Below are positions 60,867-64,000 of a stretch of DNA of 64,000 nucleotides, in pieces. The notes under the pieces are model-generated. The model was given only the letters and a program-made list of their open reading frames with translations. It was not told where the DNA came from and ran no database searches. The position numbers and the translations under genes were made by a program. Location: positions 175,833 through 239,832 of the forward strand of contig NZ_QHKO01000007.1 in NCBI RefSeq assembly GCF_003260125.1, written 5' to 3'. Within the stretch, counting starts at the first letter, position 1, and each line of letters opens with the position of its first letter. This DNA is from Lujinxingia litoralis. Its GTDB lineage: Bacteria > Myxococcota_A > Bradymonadia > Bradymonadales > Bradymonadaceae.

Positions 60867-63800
60867 ATGATTGATGCCATCATTCGGTGGTCTCTCCACA
60901 ACCGATTATTCGTATTAGTCGGGGCCGCGGCCCTGATCGTCTGGGGTATCGTGCAGGCGCGCGAGATGCCGGTGGATGTGTTCCCGGATCTGACGGCGCC
61001 CACGGTCACGGTGATCACCGAGGCCCACGGCATGGCGCCGGAGGAGGTCGAGCGACTGGTCACGTTTCCGGTCGAGGCGGTGCTCAACGGCGCCAGCGGC
61101 GTCCGGCGCGTGCGCTCGGCCACCTCGGTGGGCGTCTCCGTCATCTGGATTGAGTTCGAGTGGGGAACCGACATTTACACCGCGCGCCAGGTGGTCGCGG
61201 AGAAGCTCCAGCTGGTCGGAGCCTCGCTGCCGCCGGAGCTCGACCCGCCGGTGCTCGCCCCGATCGCCTCGATCATGGGGGAGATCCTCTTCATCGGCCT
61301 GAGTTCCGAGGAGGTCGCCCCGCGCGAGCTCCGAACCATCGCTGACTGGGATGTGCGCCGCCGGCTGCTGGCCGTCCCCGGGGTCTCTCAGGTCGTCCCG
61401 ATTGGCGGAGGCGTCCAGCAGTTCCAAGTGCAGGTGCGCCCGGCCGACCTCGCCGAGCATCGGGTGACCCTCGACGATGTGATCGACGCGGTGAGCGCCA
61501 CCAACGAGAACACCTCGGCCGGGTTCTACGAGCAAGGGGGCCAGGAGTACCTCATCTACGGGCTCGGGCGAGTCGGCGGGGCCGAAGATATCGCGCGGGC
61601 CGTGGTGCGCCCGCGCAACGGCGCGCCGGTGCGGGTGTTGGACGTGGCCGACGTTGTGGTGGGCACCGGCATCCAGCGCGGCGACGCGGCCATCAGCGGC
61701 TTGCCAGGCGTGGTGCTCGGCATCCAGAAGCAGCCCGGAGTCAACACCCTGGAGCTGACCGCCCAGCTGGACGCGGTGCTCGATGATATCGCGGCGAGCC
61801 TCCCGCCTGCCGTGAACCTGGAGCGGCGCCTGTTGCGCCAGGCGGACTTCATTGAAACCGGGGTCGACAACGTCACCCACGCGCTGCGCGACGGCTCGCT
61901 GCTGGTCATCGTCATCATTGGCCTCTTCCTTCTGAGCAGCCGGGCGACCTTCATCACGGCGCTGGCCATCCCGCTCTCGCTGGTGGTCGCGGTGCTGGTG
62001 CTCGATGCGCTGGGGGCGAGCCTCAACACGATGACGCTGGGCGGCATGGCGATTGCGGTCGGGGCGCTGGTCGACGACGCCATCATCGACGTCGAAAACG
62101 TCGTCCGGCGGCTCCGGGAGCGGGTGGGGCCCGAGGGGGGCACCTCGACGCTCGACATCGTGTTTGAGGCGAGCAAAGAGATCCGCGGGTCCATCGTATT
62201 CGCGACGTTGATCATCGTGCTGGTCTTTTTGCCGATCTTCTTTTTGCACGGCGTCGAGGGCCGATTGCTGGAGCCGCTGGGCATCGCGTACGTGGTGTCT
62301 CTGGCAGCCTCGCTGGTGGTCGCGCTCACCGTGACGCCGGTGCTCTGTTCGCTGCTCTTGCCCGGCAGTCAGGCCGTCAAAACCGGCGAAGAGCCCGGGC
62401 CCATCCGCTGGCTGCGCCGCGTGTACGAACCGCTCCTGGAGCGGGCGCTCGCCATCTGGCCCGTGCTCGCCATGGCCTCGCTGGTGGCCGTGGTCCTGGC
62501 CGGTGCGGCCGGGCTTCAGGCCGGGCGCGCCTTTTTGCCCGAGTTCAACGAGGGGGCGCTCACCGTCTCGGTGGTGACCTTCCCGGGCACCTCTCTGGAG
62601 CAGTCGAATCAGCTGGGCCATCAGGTGGAAACCCTGCTCCTGAAGCACCCGGAGGTCGTGGCCACCTCCCGGCGCACCGGGCGGGCTGAGCTCGACGAAC
62701 ACGCCCAGGGCATCCACGCCTCGGAGATCGATGTGAGTCTGGAGATGCAGGGGCGCAGCGAGGCGGAGTTGCTTGCGGCGATCCGCTCCGACCTCAGCGT
62801 GGTCCCCGGCGTGAACATCGTCATCGGGCAGCCGATCTCCCACCGCATTGACCACATGATCTCGGGCACCCGCGCCAACATCGCCGTCAAAATCTTCGGG
62901 GCGGATCTGGGAGAGCTGCGCCGCCTCGCCGAAGAGGTCCGCGCTCAGATGGAAGGCGTCGCCGGCGTGGTCGACCTGGCGGTGGAAGAACAGGCGAACC
63001 TCCCCTTTGCGAACGTGCGTTTCGACCGAGACGCGCTCGCCAGGTACGACCTCCAGATCCGCGACGTGGCCGAAACGATCGAGACGGCGTTCTACGGTCG
63101 GACCGTCTCCCGGGTTCTGACCGGCCCCTACGCCTTCGATCTGGTCGTTCGCTACCCCGACCAGGCTCGGGAAGACCTCGACACGATCCGCCAGACGATG
63201 ATTCCCACGCCCGGCGGCGCCTGGGTGCCCCTGGAAGCCCTCGCGGATATCCAGCGCGACCGCGGCCCCAACCAGATCAGCCGCGAAAAGGGAGAGCGCA
63301 AGATCGTGGTCATGTGCAACGTGGGCGATGGGGAGGACCTGGGCTCGGTGGTCGCCGAGATTCAGCGGCGCGTGGAGGCCGGGGTGACCTTCCCCACGGG
63401 CTACTACGTCGAGTATGGCGGGCAGTTCGAGGCCGCCGAAGAGGCCGCGCGCACGCTCTTTTGGCTCGGACTCATGGTGGTGCTGGGAATCTTCTTGCTG
63501 CTCTACGTCGCGCTCTCGTCGGTGCGCGACGCGGTGCTGGTGATGCTCAACCTGCCCCTGGCGCTGATCGGCGGCGTCGTGGGGGTGTTCGCCTCGGGCG
63601 GCGTCATCTCGATCGCGTCGATCATTGGCTTCATCACCCTCTTTGGCATCGCCACGCGCAACGGCATCATGATGGTCACCCACATCCGCCACCTGGTCAG
63701 CGTCGAAGGGGTGAGTGACCCCCGCGCGGCCGTGATACAGGGAGCCTCGGAGCGCCTGGCACCGATCTTGATGACCGCGCTGGCGTCTGGACTGGGGCTC

Positions 63801-63977
63801 TTGCCCCTTGCCCTGGCCAGCGGGGAGCCGGGGAGCGAGCTCCAGGCGCCGATGGCGATGGTGATCCTCTTTGGGCTCGTGTCCTCGACGGTGCTGAATA
63901 TGCTCGTGGTGCCGGCCGTGGTGCTGCGCTTTGGCTCGGTGTCCGCGAGCGCGCGTTCTGCCGACGCGATGCCATGA
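60867..63977 (+). CDS. CzcA/CusA-family heavy-metal RND efflux pump
   Basis: The protein has 1,036 residues from the ATG at 60867 with AAGGAGG upstream; the frame is open 93 bases further back. The heavy-metal RND pattern is clear: first helix LFVLVGAAALIVWG, then PVDVFPDLTAPTVTVITEA, and the proton-relay helix GGMAIAVGALVDDAIIDVEN with conserved Asp and Glu. A second set of helices begins near WPVLAMASLVAVVLAGA and ends with SIASIIGFITLFGIATRNGI. It moves metal cations (Zn, Co, Cd or Cu, Ag) from the periplasm or cytosol outward using proton flow. It is the third structural gene of the operon. Confidence 0.93.
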   Translation: MIDAIIRWSLHNRLFVLVGAAALIVWGIVQAREMPVDVFPDLTAPTVTVITEAHGMAPEEVERLVTFPVEAVLNGASGVRRVRSATSVGVSVIWIEFEWGTDIYTARQVVAEKLQLVGASLPPELDPPVLAPIASIMGEILFIGLSSEEVAPRELRTIADWDVRRRLLAVPGVSQVVPIGGGVQQFQVQVRPADLAEHRVTLDDVIDAVSATNENTSAGFYEQGGQEYLIYGLGRVGGAEDIARAVVRPRNGAPVRVLDVADVVVGTGIQRGDAAISGLPGVVLGIQKQPGVNTLELTAQLDAVLDDIAASLPPAVNLERRLLRQADFIETGVDNVTHALRDGSLLVIVIIGLFLLSSRATFITALAIPLSLVVAVLVLDALGASLNTMTLGGMAIAVGALVDDAIIDVENVVRRLRERVGPEGGTSTLDIVFEASKEIRGSIVFATLIIVLVFLPIFFLHGVEGRLLEPLGIAYVVSLAASLVVALTVTPVLCSLLLPGSQAVKTGEEPGPIRWLRRVYEPLLERALAIWPVLAMASLVAVVLAGAAGLQAGRAFLPEFNEGALTVSVVTFPGTSLEQSNQLGHQVETLLLKHPEVVATSRRTGRAELDEHAQGIHASEIDVSLEMQGRSEAELLAAIRSDLSVVPGVNIVIGQPISHRIDHMISGTRANIAVKIFGADLGELRRLAEEVRAQMEGVAGVVDLAVEEQANLPFANVRFDRDALARYDLQIRDVAETIETAFYGRTVSRVLTGPYAFDLVVRYPDQAREDLDTIRQTMIPTPGGAWVPLEALADIQRDRGPNQISREKGERKIVVMCNVGDGEDLGSVVAEIQRRVEAGVTFPTGYYVEYGGQFEAAEEAARTLFWLGLMVVLGIFLLLYVALSSVRDAVLVMLNLPLALIGGVVGVFASGGVISIASIIGFITLFGIATRNGIMMVTHIRHLVSVEGVSDPRAAVIQGASERLAPILMTALASGLGLLPLALASGEPGSELQAPMAMVILFGLVSSTVLNMLVVPAVVLRFGSVSASARSADAMP

Positions 63978-64000
63978 CCCTGGCAGCCCGCCGCCCCGGG
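63974..64000 (+). CDS. Possible start of the next gene in the efflux operon (partial)
   Basis: An ATG overlaps the pump stop codon (ATGA) and opens a frame MTLAARRPG that runs off the window. The 4-bp overlap matches the style of this operon, so another operon member is likely, but nine codons are too few to identify it. Confidence 0.4.

Noticed and set aside
60915..63692. Very long open frame opposite the CzcA-like pump (925 codons, minus strand)
   Set aside because: It is an antisense shadow of a high-GC coding sequence: no ribosome binding site, no family pattern, and the plus strand encodes a full RND pump.

Overview
The window is GC-rich, densely coding bacterial DNA of chromosomal type. 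No insertion sequence, phage gene, CRISPR array, rRNA or recognisable tRNA is visible. The gene content suggests a deltaproteobacterial/Myxococcota-like lineage, with Bradymonadales a good guess. The evidence is Ser/Thr kinases fused to SUMF1 (formylglycine-generating-enzyme-like) domains, many lipoproteins, a giant Cys-rich repeat lipoprotein, an sdhC-sdhA-sdhB operon with a single cytochrome b subunit, and a fused aspartokinase/diaminopimelate decarboxylase. The lineage is inference and no search was run.

Layout. 1-6.4 kb: end of a TPR protein, an outer-membrane beta-barrel candidate, a DUF547 lipoprotein, a divergent pair (M15-like metallopeptidase and retropepsin-like protease) and a cold-shock-domain protein. 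6.7-9.3 kb: a membrane protein, ExbB and ExbD, with three exact-length 102-bp repeats between exbB and exbD, then an FtsB-like coiled coil joined to an ExbD-like domain. 9.4-18.1 kb: a GAF-GGDEF diguanylate cyclase, a PIN-PhoH ATPase, a 1,113-residue lipoprotein and a leucine-type dehydrogenase. 18.3-24.7 kb: a pseudokinase-SUMF1 protein, a repeat array, lysC-lysA fusion and an HTTM-like membrane protein. 24.8-36.9 kb: sdhCAB, a GHMP kinase, clpS-clpA, pdxH, a membrane protein, a thiolase and a cytidylyltransferase. 37-44.4 kb: a membrane protein, a response regulator with a degenerate HD-GYP domain, a three-gene unit ending in an exported TldD-like protein, phenylalanine hydroxylase, DUF2270 and a cupredoxin-like lipoprotein. 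44.6-56.4 kb: an active-looking kinase-PEGA-SUMF1 protein, comM/yifB, a glutathionyl-hydroquinone-reductase-like GST, a CarH-like B12 regulator and the xdhA-xdhB-xdhC operon. 56.5 kb to the end: a BlaI/M56 regulator pair driving a CBA-type RND metal-efflux operon.

Two signals stand out. The first is an interspersed repeat family with the invariant core GACTCCCGG, found in about 28 copies at six loci. It occurs in either orientation, in tandem arrays with periods of 15, 23, 56 and 102 bp, mostly in gaps between genes, but also in frame inside a protease gene and between exbB and exbD. I know of no named element that matches it. The second is a set of domain rearrangements: the FtsB/ExbD-like fusion beside ExbBD, paired live and dead kinases carrying the same SUMF1 output domain, an HD-GYP domain and a cupredoxin that have lost their metal ligands, a TldD homologue with a lipobox, and a BlaR-like protease whose predicted periplasmic loop is a His cluster, placed in front of a metal pump.
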